NCBI GenBank assembly: GCA_001599915.1
Contig: BCIG01000023.1
Span: 186,001-250,000 of the forward strand
Length of the DNA: 64,000 nucleotides
Direction: 5' to 3'
Source of the DNA: Symbiotaphrina buchneri
Lineage: Eukaryota > Ascomycota > Symbiotaphrinales > Symbiotaphrinaceae
The number at the start of each line of letters is the position of its first letter. Within the stretch, counting starts at the first letter, position 1. A program made the position numbers and the translations under genes. The notes below the pieces were generated by a model. It was not told the origin of the DNA. It was given only the letters and a program-made list of their open reading frames with translations, and did not search any database. Positions 1-11,898 of the stretch are shown here, piece after piece.

Positions 1-1322
1 CTACAGATAAGACTCGAGGACTGGATCCAGCAGTATAAGTCGCAAACTAAGACTTGGTGGGGAGCTCGATGGCGAGGGGCCGGAATGGGTTCCCTTACGC
101 TCGAAATATGCAAGAAAGGTGTTGGTGTTGGTCGACAGGCAGACGGGTTGGAATCATAATGATACTGACGACTTGCTCAGTGGCAAGTCATCTTCGTAGA
201 CTTACTCTGAGGACCCGCATACTCTATCTGCCTGTGTTGGAGAACTGTGGCCAGGTGATGTGGACGAAGGGAGATCAAGTCTCGAAGTGAGGTAGAACCC
301 TTCAACCCCAGCGTTCATTCTTCGTCCACCAGAGCCCCCAATTTCTCAACTTCCTCATAAATGGTCCTACTTGATACTTAATACTTAGAGGGCAAGCAAT
401 GGATCTGTGGCATGTCTTTGACGGAGAGTGGTCAGGCTGGGCTGATGTGCTGTCATTCTTCGTCCCTTGTGCATCTGTATAGCCGACTATCAAGATTACC
501 TACTTCGCTCGTGACGTGTACCCATCACGAAGATTGAGGGACAACCACTTATCCGGTACCAAAGATCCGGCGGAGTCAAGGCACCTTATCTTGAGTCTAC
601 GTAGTACCTACCTTACGTGTAATATGGTGGCTTAGGAAACCAGGACCGTAGGGGTGTCACCTAGAGTTTGAGTCGTCGTTTCTCAGGAGTAGATGTAGCA
701 TTCCTCGCTGGAAAGTCCCCGAGAGCCGCCATGGACGGCGCACAGGTAAGGTTCCCGTACTGACCCTTTACCTAAGTACCCAGGTAGCAAGCTATTTAAT
801 AGGTAAGGTACCTTATCCCCCCAAGGTGCCTCTCCTAAAGGTGTGTACCTTGCGAGTCTGGTTCGCTGCCCCCCTCAGGCAAGGTGGGTACCGTACCTTA
901 CCCAAAGTAACAGGTAACTTCCTACCTGGCGAGCTGGTAAGGTTAAGGTAAGGCAAATTAAGGTAAGGGAAGGTACCTTAGATACGTTTAGGTACCTCAT
1001 GCTAATGATGCTTGCTTGTGAGGAGAGAGGTTATCGATTGGTCCGATCAGCCTTGCCCAGATTCCCGCGCATGTTGGTACAAGCTCCTCTTACCTGCTGC
1101 AGCCCAGCAGCCTGATACAAGGCAACCTCATTGATGTGGATGAACGTCAGTCGTCTGTGACAGCACCTAGGGCATAAAAATCAGCAACTGGTCCAACTCT
1201 AACCCGTCTACCTTACCTTGCTCGAACCGTCTGATCTATGACTTTCCTCGACTTCTCCTCCCACGACTTCTGCCGCAGTCTCGGCATACAGTTTTCCTGC
1301 TCCCCACAACCATCCTTCCCAA
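1..1322. other. Intergenic region, no gene recognised
   Basis: No reading frame here resembles a known protein; the open frames at 54-290 (+) and 302-493 (-) look random. From about 780 to 990 the sequence is crowded with GGTA/TACC words (AGGTAAGGTACCTTA and variants), which recur in other intergenic regions of the window. The distal part is probably the promoter and 5' leader of the E2 gene starting at 1323. Confidence 0.6.
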
Positions 1323-3061
1323 ATGTCTAATCAGACTGTCATCCGCATCACGCGAGTAGGCTAAACGGGCACACCCTTATTATGCAGATTGCTGAAGACT
1401 AACTGGGCTTCTTGAGGAATTGGGACAGCTGCAAAGATCGTCCGACCTGTGTAAGTGCTTGCGATAACCTGGCTCTGACCCCTGCAATCATGTTCACTGA
1501 CCTAGACACCTGGGGGCAGCTCTTGCGGTTGCATGTCGAGAGACAGACGTCCGGAATGTGAAGGCACTCATCATTGGCCCTCCAGATACTCCTTACGAGT
1601 TTGGATTCTTCGAGGTGAACCCTAAATGCTCCTCTAACGTTGCTAATGTCTGACCAGAGTGAAGTTTGCTCTTAGGTTCGGGAAAGGTGGTTGCCCATCC
1701 ACTATCACTTCTATCGTCCCTGTTGTTGAACAATGCCCAGATTATCCTGCCACTGCTCCCCATGTGCAGGCTTTGACAACCAACGGCGGCCAATGTCGGT
1801 TCAATCCTAATATATACGCACAGGGAAAAGTGTGCCTGTAAGCGTTATATCCCCATGCTGAATGCCCTATGCTTACTTGCGGGCGGGTCTAGGTCTATTC
1901 TAGGGTAAGTTACTGACGATGCATATATTGGGGTCGAACCCGCTGATGTGGGTGCAACAAGCACATGGCGTGGTGAACCAGGAGAGGAGTGGTCGTCAGC
2001 CCAGGGTCTAGAATCAATACTCATCTCCATTCAAAGCTTGATGTCCAGCAATCCCTACGAGAATGAACCAGGATACGAAGATGCAAAATCGGATCATCAC
2101 AAAAGAAATATCAACAACTATATCGCAAAGGTGAAGCTCTCCTGCTATCCCCACACTTCGCAGCCTTATGTTGATCCCGGCACACTACCAGATCCGGCAT
2201 GAGACCCTACGCCTATCAGTCATCCAGAGGCTGGAGGAATACCTCCATATCCAGCGAGATGGCTCGGTGAAGGCCCCTCTCTCCGATGCCCAGGCGTATG
2301 ATCCCGATGCGTTCGACGACAGTCAACCGCATTTTGAACCTTTCAAGGATCTCTGTAAGAGGCGTTTCATGTGGTACTATCAATCTTACCTTCTCTCCAT
2401 AGGCGAAGCCAGCAAATGTGTGCAAGAGGCGCAATCTTTTGAAAGGATGCCGTTCGAAGGCCCAGGAAATACCATGGATGGAAAATTCTATTACAATGAG
2501 CTTGCCCGGAGAATCAGAAGGATCTGGGCAGTACTTCAGGAAGAGACAAATGCATGGGCGGGAGAAGGACGAATTGCGAAAGTCAATGATACTGGCATCG
2601 CCGCCAATTTACAACGGCAATACGAACAAATCGTAGAGAATTTCAAGAATGATGACAACGTGGCGATTTATCTTGAGTTGGTGGACAATAACCCGTTTGT
2701 ATGGCTGATCACGTATTTTGGACGTCCAATGACGAACCTGGATGGTGGGCTTTTCAGGATCAGGATGCATTTCAGTCCCAGGTTTCCGGAGGAACAGCCG
2801 AGGGTCTTCTGCGAGACGCCGATGTTCCATCAACGTATTTCTGAGCATGGCGTCATCTGCTACTTTCCACGGGAAGCGAAGATCGAAGACGTCAGGACTC
2901 ACGTCGAAGCAATAATCGACTCTCTTGAAGATGAGAGCCCGCCTTACGATCCTCGCACGACAGTGAATCCAGAGGCGGCGAAGTTGTTCTGGGGTTCTGC
3001 CGACGACAAGAAGAACTACAACAGAAGACTTCGAAGAGCAGTACAGCGCAGCGCAGAGTAA
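1323..3061 (+). CDS. Ubiquitin-conjugating enzyme E2, UBE2Z-like, with two UBC-type modules
   Basis: Spliced by eye into eight exons: 1323-1355, 1417-1450, 1520-1614, 1665-1686, 1741-1837, 1893-1904, 1962-2130 and 2192-3061, giving 443 aa in one open frame. Residues about 8-160 are a UBC fold: ALIIGPPDTPYEFGFFE, RFNPNIY, then GKVCLSILGTWRGE with the catalytic Cys near residue 93, and the ENEPGYE motif typical of UBE2Z-class E2s. The catalytic loop is split: a 12-nt exon encodes essentially SILG. A second UBC-like module lies at about 291-430; its EHGVICYFP motif puts a Cys (about 377) near the active-site position. E2s carry ubiquitin as a thioester and pass it on with an E3 ligase. UBE2Z uses UBA6 in animals; the E1 partner here is unknown. 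The start was chosen because it gives a continuous E2 N-terminal helix. Family confidence is high, exon 1 less certain. Confidence 0.88.
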
Positions 3062-3796
3062 GTTGCATTGCTGTCTGCCTACTTCCTTCTGGGTCAATGC
3101 TCATCCCTTGGGTGCCTTAGGTACGATTCTTAGGTTGCTTGCTTTCTCCATTTCTTAGACTATCATCCTCCCGGGGCGTTCTGGTAGCTTGCTGCGGACA
3201 CTGCTTCCTGGCCTCGCTACTTCCGATCAAGGCCCCTGGCATTCGGCGGTTCCAGCATTCAGGCAGGGTGCTCAAAACATTTCTTCTATCATCCACGATC
3301 ACCATGAGTTCTATGATTCTTACGACCATGAGCTGCATTGAGCATGCTTCCAGCATAGGGTTGGGCCGGAGTTGACGGATATGATATTTCGGGAAACATG
3401 GGCAGACGTATGCTGCTCCGTACTTGAAATTAGATATGAAGCAGTTTACATGTCATGGGATCTTGTGCGAGTATAATCGAGCGTAGTCCACTGCACGTGG
3501 CTCAATTTCTATTGCATCTCGACGCAGCGCCCCATTGTGAGCCATGCTTGGCAGGGGTCCGTTCGTTTTTGTTCTAAGCCCAACCTGAGCTTCCCCGTCC
3601 GGGGAGCCTTTTCACTCGGGCAGGTACCTGACCGCTCGGAGCGTAAGGTGAGGTACCCCTATAAGGACAGTTCGCTTATGCACCGTATCCTAAAGGTGCC
3701 TAAGGTATCCGAATATCCCCAACTCCCCTAATTGAGACGAAGCCTTTGCATACTGAATGTACGCCCGAGTGGAAGCGTATCTTGAACCATTGGCCC
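3062..3796. other. Intergenic between E2 and erg26-like genes
   Basis: No supported gene. The last 200 bases contain the reiterated GGTACCT/TAAGGTA words (for example 3624-3710) seen in other putative promoters here. It presumably holds the E2 3' end and the promoter of the downstream dehydrogenase gene. Confidence 0.55.
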
Positions 3797-4941
3797 ATGT
3801 CGCAATTACACTCTGAATCAGTCCTCGTTGTCGGAGGCTGTGGCTTTTTGGGAAGCCACCTGGTTACCCAACTGGTTGAGAAGTATCACGCTCAAGTCGC
3901 CGTCCTCGATCTACGCACGTCTAGAAATCGCCATGAAGCCGCAACCTATTATGACGGCGACATAACCTCGATTGAGCAAGTCCGCGATGTTTTCGCCAAG
4001 ACCAAACCGGTGGTTGTATTCGATACTGTCAGCCCCGTCCTTGTGGTGTTGAACAAAGCATTGATTTACAAGGTCAATGTCGACGGGACCAAGATCTTGC
4101 TAGAAGTGGCTGGGCATTCATCAAGTGTTAAGGCATTCGTCTTCACCAGCTCAGCTGGTGTTGTGAGCGACAATGATACCATGGAAGTGATCAATGCGAC
4201 GGAAGAGTGGCCATATGTGCGGGGTCGCTTGCAGAAAGAATATTACGCAGATACAAAGGTCAGTTCTTTCGCGCATATTGTCAGCTCGGTATTCACCTTG
4301 CCTAGGCCGAAGCGGAACAGCTGGTACTGGCTGCGAACCGGAAGTACAACTCAATGCTGACTGTTGCAATCCGTCCCTCGGGGATCTTTGGTGAAAAGGA
4401 CGTTCAGCTGGTCCCACGCATGATGGAGGCTTATCGCAATGGTCTCACTCGAGTCCAGCTGGGTTCCAATGATAATCTCTTTGACTACAGTTACGTCGAA
4501 AATGTGGTCCATGGCCATATTTTAGCAGCTGTCGCCCTGCTCAATACTCACACGCTTTCTACGGAGCCGCTTGATTACGAACGTGTTGATGGAGAGGCTT
4601 TCAACATCACTAATGGCTCCCCGGTCTACTTTTGGGACTTCCCTAGAACGTTGTGGAAGTTGGCGGGGGACACGATCGAACGCCCTGCCTTTATCATGCC
4701 TCGAGGACTTGGACTGATCATCGGCACCTTGCTGACCTGGATCTTCTGGATCGTTGGGAAGACGCCGCGGTTGACGCCCCAGCAGGTCAAGTTCAGTACC
4801 ATGACTCGGTATTACAGCATAGACAAAGCAAGAAAGAGGCTTGGGTATGAGCCGATCGTGGGGCTACATGAAGGGATAACGCGGTCTGCAGAAGATTGGT
4901 TGCAGCAAGAGAAGGAGGCCCTGGAAAAGAAGGGGAACTGA
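3797..4941 (+). CDS. erg26: Sterol-4-alpha-carboxylate 3-dehydrogenase (decarboxylating)
   Basis: Two exons, 3797-4258 and 4306-4941, encode 365 aa, close to the usual size of Erg26/NSDHL. The N-terminus has the Rossmann signature VLVVGGCGFLGSHL (GxxGxxG) for NAD(P) binding. The short-chain dehydrogenase catalytic YxxxK is seen as YADTK just before the intron, and IRPSGIFG and NLFDYSYVENVVHGH follow the 3-beta-HSD family pattern. A hydrophobic stretch (GLIIGTLLTWIFWIVG) near residue 290 fits ER-membrane association. The enzyme removes the C-4 carboxylate while oxidising the 3-beta-hydroxyl in ergosterol synthesis, in complex with Erg25, Erg27 and Erg28. The first ATG giving the standard N-terminus was chosen; an in-frame extension upstream to 3746 has no ATG. 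A related 3-beta-HSD paralogue is the main alternative. Confidence 0.88.
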
Positions 4942-6154
4942 TCTTTGTTTGAAAGCGCTTCCGCGTCATTTGGTGCGATAGGTTCTGGGCTGTTACAAAA
5001 CCGCATGTGGGAAAGGGCGCTTGACCTTTCTCTCCAGAGAGATGTAATGATATGCTCCTATTATACTGACAACCCTGTTGTAAGCTCCATAGGATCTGAA
5101 TGGGGCCGGAATAGCGTGAACTGCTGCGACTATGACTGGTATTTTCTGCGCCAAGATTACGCGTTGTTGCAGGTGAAACGGGTATGCCCTTCATACAGGG
5201 TACTGTAGATAGTGTAGATGGAGAGGGAGGTGAGGGAAAGGGCTTTTCTTGTTCACAAGCGTTGGGTTTGCAAGGGGCTGCCCTGCAAAACTTGGGGATA
5301 TCCTGGTCGTCAGCGACGTTGTTCCTTGGTTGATGGGTCTACCGTACCTATGACTCTACTTTGTCTGGTGCAGTTATAAGGTAATTATCAAAGGGGTACT
5401 TGTGGGTACTAACACTTGCACTACTTTGGTTTGTTTTGCTCAGGTCGATATCCTCTGGCTGATGATAGATGTTTGTTTATTCAAAGCAGCATCCCAAGGC
5501 ACCTTTTTTCATATTATTGATTGGCCTTGTTTGTTCAAGAATACACCGACCTTGCAGGCAGAGTACCTCGTACTCCCTCTACTACGTACAACGAACGGGG
5601 ATTGGCCGCTAAAGGGCAAGCCCAAGCCCAAGCCCCACCTTCTTCCCGCTAAAACGGCCCTCTACGAATACTCCCACAGTCCGTAGACTGGAAGCACCAA
5701 AGGGTAAGGTAAGAAAGCAGCATCATCGCCGGCGAAAACAATAATAGTGCAGTACATGCGGAGAGCGATCACAAGAGCAGAGGACAACGCCGAAGGGACC
5801 GCGGACATCATACGAGGCCAACACATTCCCGAGCAATCGGCAACGTGCTCCACACCCTCGTCCTGGGTTGACTTCCCCTGTGCTCTTCCTGCTATCCGGC
5901 TGCCCTCCACCCTGTAACACGCATCTCCACGCCGCTCTCCGCTTATGCCAAGTCTCACCAGCCGTCCCTTCACTACGAGGACGTCGTCAGGATCATCCTT
6001 CAAGATGGTCTCTCTACGCCTGTCGTTGTAGCCATTCTTGGGGCGTACTCGTCGACGGGCGTCCTCCTACTCAATGAGCCTCCAGCATAGGCCTGTGCAC
6101 ACAAATCTCGGGAGACATCTACGCATCAATTCCTGATTCAGCTCAACTTGGCTC
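4942..6154. other. Intergenic between erg26-like and rim15-like genes
   Basis: About 1.2 kb without a recognisable protein. It should contain the erg26 3' UTR and the rim15 promoter and 5' UTR. An in-frame TGA at 6134 excludes a simple upstream extension of the kinase exon, though an unseen upstream exon cannot be excluded. Confidence 0.5.
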
Positions 6155-9100
6155 ATGATGAATGCAATGGCAAGTGGGAACATGCTGGTTGCACCAGCAG
6201 TGGCCGCGTTGAGGGACGAGGAAGGCTCAACTTCCCTGGACAGCTCTTCCAAGGTGCAGATGGAACGGTCAATTAGTATGGACATGCGAGAAGAGAGGGA
6301 GGAGCTAAAAGAAGCCGCAGAACAGACCTTGAATGTGATTTTGGACCTTGCGTTGGACGGGGTGATCAAATGGGTCAGCCCATCCTGGCAGGACGTCATT
6401 GGCACCGCTCCGGATTCCGTCCAGGGCACTCAGATTGCGGAACTGCTGATCGACAATAAGAAAGCGTTCGCTGACGCTGTTGAATCCATGAAAAAGGATG
6501 ACTCCAGGAGCCAAATAGTTCGTTTCTCGGTCGTCATGGGTCCGTCATCCCGTCTCCGGTCGCAGGTATCCCCGGAACGGGCAGAATGTGAAGATGAGTC
6601 CGTACCCGAGGATGTCCTCAATCTGGAAGCGCAGGGTATCATGGTGTATGACCGGTCAACGGGAGGCGAGAGCCACGTAAGTCTTTTTTGTGCAGAGTAT
6701 GGTGATTGTAATAGCTGAACTTCTTGCAGACGATGTGGATGATCAGACCATCTGTGCAGCCACGCCAGATCACTATAGACCTTCCACCTTTTCTAGTGGA
6801 ATCTCTTGGCTTGGGAGCGGAGATGCTTGCGCAGTATTTGACAGCACTGGCAGAAGTGGGTGCGAATGACCCGGCAAACAACCCCCCGCCTCTTCCCATC
6901 CTTTGTCGAATCTGTGAACGGCAAATCACCCCGTGGTGGTTCGAGAAGCACACAGAACTATGTATGCAAGAGCATATGGCAGAGATGGAAGTACAATTGG
7001 CACAAGAAGCTCTCACTGAACATCGCAACGCAATTGTGAAAGTTCTGGATGCTCTTGAGACCAGGACTGCCCGAACAATATCTGAAGGATCTCAGACATT
7101 GCCTACACCTAGCCCTGAGTACAAGGGCATGCCAATTGGTCCTTCAATATCGCCACCTTTATCCTCGGCTGCATCCTCTGGAGCGTCGACGCCAGCAGCA
7201 CCCCCATTACGGTCGCGGGAAAGTTCAGTAACGGGACGAGGCCATTCTAGGGCGAGGTCTTTTGCTGTTCGTCGCGCTCCTAATAGGATCGTGGAGCTAT
7301 TACTCGATCTATGCGACACTGCGCTCGAAATCAGCACTCCTGCGGTCAAAGACACTAGGAGAGACGGAGAGGACGGCTTGAGGACGCAATCACCGGAGTC
7401 GGAGTCAAGGATACACCAAGTGCTTCAATGGCAGACTCCCAGCACGAACACCCTTGACCAAGAGCAGGGACTGGCGGCACTATGTGCAGATACGGAAGCC
7501 GCTGCAAGGGCGAAGGTGGAGGCTGTCATTCGTCACCGGAAAATCATCGAGTATGCTGAACGCATTCGCCTCGAGTTCAATATGCTGGTTCAAGACTGTA
7601 TTGATGCCGCTATTCAAAAGGCTGCGCGCATTGCCGCTGGGGAATTGAGTGATTCTACTGAAGCAGCCGAGGACGAGTTACCAACGGAAGTTGATGAAGT
7701 CGAGGACGGCCCTTCCGAAACGCAAGATGATATTGGCATATTTCCAGGTTCATTCGATGGGCCATCATCACTGGCACAAGCCTTTCGAAATGCTTCTGAT
7801 CCTGCTCTGGTCGGTGCTCGGAGAAGAGCGTCTTCAACAGCTGTATCCACGGGATCCAACAGTCCCAGAGGGTGCCCCACACCTCGATCTCATTCCGGTA
7901 CAATGAACAGCCTTGGACAGTTTCAACAGTATCACTCCTATAAGCGTGGTTCGCTACAGTTCGAAAGTGATGCTGGAGACAGTGATAGTAGCGTCAGATC
8001 CTTCGGTCTAGGAGCCCGCCGCACCGAATCCCCCGCCTCAGACTATGGTTTTGGCAGGGCTGCCAGCTCTCGGGACCGAAGTCGTGCGGGTCTAATCCCT
8101 CCGGGCTCACGTTCACCGCGTCGGCAACCGTCACCCGTCCGTCTGGGTCCATCTTCCCCGTTACGGATTTCGAAACCGCGACTGGCCGCTGGACAAGATG
8201 TTGTGCCCTCTCCTGTAACTTCTCCGCTGCTCTCCGCGGGTGAGCTGTCTTCACCAGCCGCCTCCATTCACCACCATCGAAGGCAATCATCCGCAGCTAT
8301 GTCATCTACAGCTCTGTCATCTGCAGCTATGTCGGATGCGTTGCGGGCACCTGTTTCGCCGCGCTTGAGTTCCATAAACAACCCGCAGCCTCGTGCTATA
8401 CCTCCGTCAATCAAAGACTTCGAGATTATCAAACCAATTAGCAGAGGCGCATTTGGCAGTGTGTATCTATCGAAAAAGAAGTCGACAGGAGATTATTATG
8501 CCATAAAAGTCCTGAAGAAAGCCGACATGGTAGCGAAGAATCAGGTCACCAATGTCAAGGCTGAGAGAGCGATCATGATGTGGCAAGGTGAGAGCGACTT
8601 CGTTGCGAAATTATACTGGACGTTTGCCAGTAAGGACTATCTCTATCTCGTGATGGAGTATTTGAATGGTGGAGATTGTGCATCTCTCATCAAGGTACTT
8701 GGTGGTCTCCCCGAAGACTGGGCCAAGAAATATATTGGGGAAGTCGTGATGGGAATAGAACATCTCCATTCCCGAGGGATCGTCCATAGGGATCTGAAAC
8801 CGGACAACCTCCTCATCGACCAGAAGGGTCACCTTAAACTGACCGATTTTGGACTGTCAAGAATGGGCCTAGTGGGGCGACAGAAACGCGTTCTAAGTAG
8901 CACGGCGAATGAGTCCGCACCCGACCTTTTAAAGCAGGGCCCCTTTGCCCGCGCCATGTCTGTCACGTCGTCTCGGTCCACCTCGTTCGATTTCCAGGGT
9001 GGACACTCTCCTCTTTCAACTCCTGTTATGACACCTGATCTGGCTGGCCACCTGGGGCAGCCGTCTTACTTCAACCTTGGACGGGAAGTAATGTCGCGAG

Positions 9101-11394
9101 ATGACACCAGGAGAGCTTCCGGGCAGCGGAGTGACAGCGGAGCCAGCGATTCTCTGCCGGCTATGTTTCGCAATTTCTCCCTGAATGAACAACCATCATC
9201 TGTTGATGTCCAGCGCCGTCCGATACCCGTGGAAGAAACGAATAGTGAGGGGAGCTCTCCAGATCCATATGTTCTTCAGCCCTCCATCAGCAACACTAGC
9301 TTAGGACAACACAATACCCCGCCCCAAGCAAATATGCTTCCTCCACCCATGGCTCTATTCGATCCGGAGGACAGCAAGCGCAGGTTTGTCGGTACTCCGG
9401 ACTACTTAGCTCCGGAAACGATAAACGGAGTTGGACAAGATGAAATGAGTGATTGGTGGTCATTGGGATGCATTCTATTCGAATTTCTCTACGGCTATCC
9501 GCCTTTCCATGGAGACACCCCTGACGAAGTCTTCGAGAATATTCTCAGTCGAAGAATTCACTGGCCCGAGGAGGAAGAATGCCCCGTATCTCCTGAAGCT
9601 AAGGACTTGATGAACAGACTTATGTGTTCAGACCCCAAGCAGAGATTGGGTGCGAACAAGGACGAGAAATATTCTAGCGGCGGTGAAGAAGTCCGTCACC
9701 ACCCCTGGTTCAAGAGCCTAAACTGGGAGACCCTCCTTGAAGATCAGGCAGAATTTGTGCCCGCTCCCCAGAACCCGGAAGACACCGAATACTTTGACTC
9801 GCGGGGCGCAACATTGCAGAGTTTCGCCGAGGAGCTCGAGGATCAGGCCCCTTCACCAGTGACAACGCCTAGTGCAGACTATCCGGAACGTCCACATGAT
9901 GCTCTCACCCGAGTGCGTACACAGACCCAAGTTCCTACCGCCAAAAGAAGTGGATTGATGCCCTTATCGATCCCTCCTCATGTCCGGGATGGCAAAAGTC
10001 GCAGACTGAGCGAACCGGTGCCCAATGACGATTTCGGTAGCTTTACGTTCAAGAATCTCCCAGTCCTTGAAAAAGCAAACAAGGACGTGATACAAAAGTT
10101 ACGTGCTGAGGCTATGCAAGCTCAGGCGAAGGCTATACCATCATCAATACATGCCCAGGGCGCATCCTCTGCACCCTCTCTGGAGAGTAGCCCAATTATT
10201 CCAGGAAACTTCATGAGGACTGTTTCCTCTTCAAAGGGGCCAAGACCAAGCTCTCCTGCTGGTTTCAGCCAAGCGGCTTCCTCTCCAAGCCGAGCTTCGC
10301 AGCCGTCGTCGCCATTGCTGGTCTCCTTTACTGCGGGCCAGCACCACGAGCGACGGAAAACATCAAGCACATCTTCCAACCTATCTCATCACTCCGGCAC
10401 TTCTTTACAACCTGCTAGCTTCCTCGAGATGCCGAGGCTTCCGGTAAACATCAAATCGGCTTCCACTGCGTCGTCGCCAATCAAGTCGGCGAAAATACCA
10501 GGTGCGACACCTCATTCCCCGGGGAAATTCACGTCTACGCAACGGCACAGCAGTATCCCGGGGTCCAGAGTGCGGTCACAGACTGTTGGCTCTCAAGAAG
10601 GTGATGCAAAAGGCTTGAAGGAACCTCTATTTCATCATAAGCGTCGCAGCCAAGTCTTCGATGTCTCTCCATCTTCGTCTGATAATGAGGATGGCAGGTT
10701 CAGTGCGCTGCAACGCGTGCGAAGCAGGCGTGAACGGTCGCGGAGATTGTCCCACATTATCAGGGGCGAAGGCCCGGTCTTCCGAGCCCTTGATGTCTTG
10801 ATATGTGAAGATCATCCAGTGTCTCGGATGGTCATGGAGAAAGTCCTTGAAAAGCTTCAATGTCGGACCATCGCAGTCTCTAATGGCTCGGAGGCAATGC
10901 GGTATGCATTGAGTGAAGTCCAATTCGACATTATCTTCATGGAATTCAAACTGCCTCAGATCAATGGAGCGGATGTGGCGCGGATGATTCGGGACACAAA
11001 GAACGCGAACTCAACGACTCCAATTGTTTGTGTTACTGGCTATCTCAAAGAACTACCTGCATCGCATCACTTTGATGGATTGATCGAGAAACCGCCCACG
11101 ACTTCAAAATTGATCAATGCACTAGCCAAATACTGTCAATGGAAATTGCCATCGCCGGAGCCGGAAACGGCGCCTACTTTGCCTGCTCAAGTCGTTACTG
11201 GCTCGATACCCCGCCAGTTCATGCGCTTCGATGACAGCCCAAGCTCGGCTTCATCTGGCTTCGCTCGAATGCAAGGCGCAATATGGCCTGGGTCTAGCCG
11301 GGAAGACTCTATCAGTTCTAGCTTCTTTGGTGATTCCGAACCAGCAATGACCGAGGACGTGCCTCTAGTCATTAGCAGGCAGCCAACCAATTAA
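6155..11394 (+). CDS. rim15: Rim15-type PAS / AGC kinase / receiver-domain protein kinase
   Basis: Exons 6155-6676 and 6730-11394 encode 1728 aa to the first in-frame stop. In order: a PAS-like region at about 55-125 (LALDGVIKWVSPSW); a zinc motif CRICERQ..H..C near 231; a Ser/Pro-rich linker; and a Ser/Thr kinase domain at about 737-1167 with SRGAFGSVYL, HRDLKPDN, DFG and GTPDYLAPE. A low-complexity insert of roughly 165 aa lies between DFG and APE, as in Rim15/Greatwall kinases. A receiver domain lies at about 1527-1647. Its acidic pair (CEDH), Thr (VTG) and Lys (EKP) are present, but the usual phospho-acceptor Asp is Glu (about 1579, IIFMEFKLP). Rim15 integrates nutrient (TOR/PKA) signals for quiescence and conidial stress resistance. 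The same frame stays open after the stop (11395-11898), so the true C-terminus is probably further on. Confidence 0.9.
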
Positions 11395-11898
11395 TGGTCA
11401 GACAAGGGTCTAGGTATCTCGGAGGTGACAGTCACGGAGCCGTTAAAGCCACTGCCCGGTCTGGTCACGCAGCATTCTGCTCCGCCAGACTTAGGGCCAA
11501 CGTCGCCAAGGAAGCGGCGTTCTGCCGAGTCGGTCGAGGCGAAGCGCAAGTCACTTGAGAAGAAGAGGCATGAGAATGCTGAGTCCGGAGACGATGAAGA
11601 TGAGGAACTCGGACTCACCCAACCCCGCCAGCGAAGTCCACAGGGAAAACTGCAACGTGGATCGAAACTAGGAACGCAAATGATGCGTACCAATAGTCGA
11701 GGCAGCGTCATTTCTGCCTCAGAGGAAGCTCTCATTAGGGAAGTCGCTGCAGACGTAATGACGCCTGCATCTATTGAGGAGACCCTCGAACTAGAAGAAG
11801 ACAAAAGACCGAAATTCACTCCGCCTCCAAATCCTCGTGCTCCAGACGAAGGCATAGAGGAAATCGACATGGATGCGACGCCCAAACCGTTGCCATAA
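11395..11898 (+). CDS. rim15: Probable C-terminal continuation of the Rim15-type kinase
   Basis: This stretch is open in exactly the same frame as the kinase exon, separated by a single TAA at 11392-11394. It encodes about 167 residues rich in charged and Ser/Pro residues, with TSPRKRRSAE, ESGDDEDEELG and a terminal EEIDMDATPKP. That style matches the tail of filamentous-fungal Rim15 proteins as I recall them. The simplest explanation is a small in-phase intron containing the stop, for example 11359-11406 (48 nt, GT...AG, phase 0). Alternatives are stop readthrough, a nonsense allele or a sequence error. Confidence 0.65.
   Translation, partial: WSDKGLGISEVTVTEPLKPLPGLVTQHSAPPDLGPTSPRKRRSAESVEAKRKSLEKKRHENAESGDDEDEELGLTQPRQRSPQGKLQRGSKLGTQMMRTNSRGSVISASEEALIREVAADVMTPASIEETLELEEDKRPKFTPPPNPRAPDEGIEEIDMDATPKPLP

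Noticed and set aside
780-990. Telomere-like repeat from AGGTAAGG words
   Set aside because: The unit is irregular and is not TTAGGG; it recurs at many internal intergenic sites.
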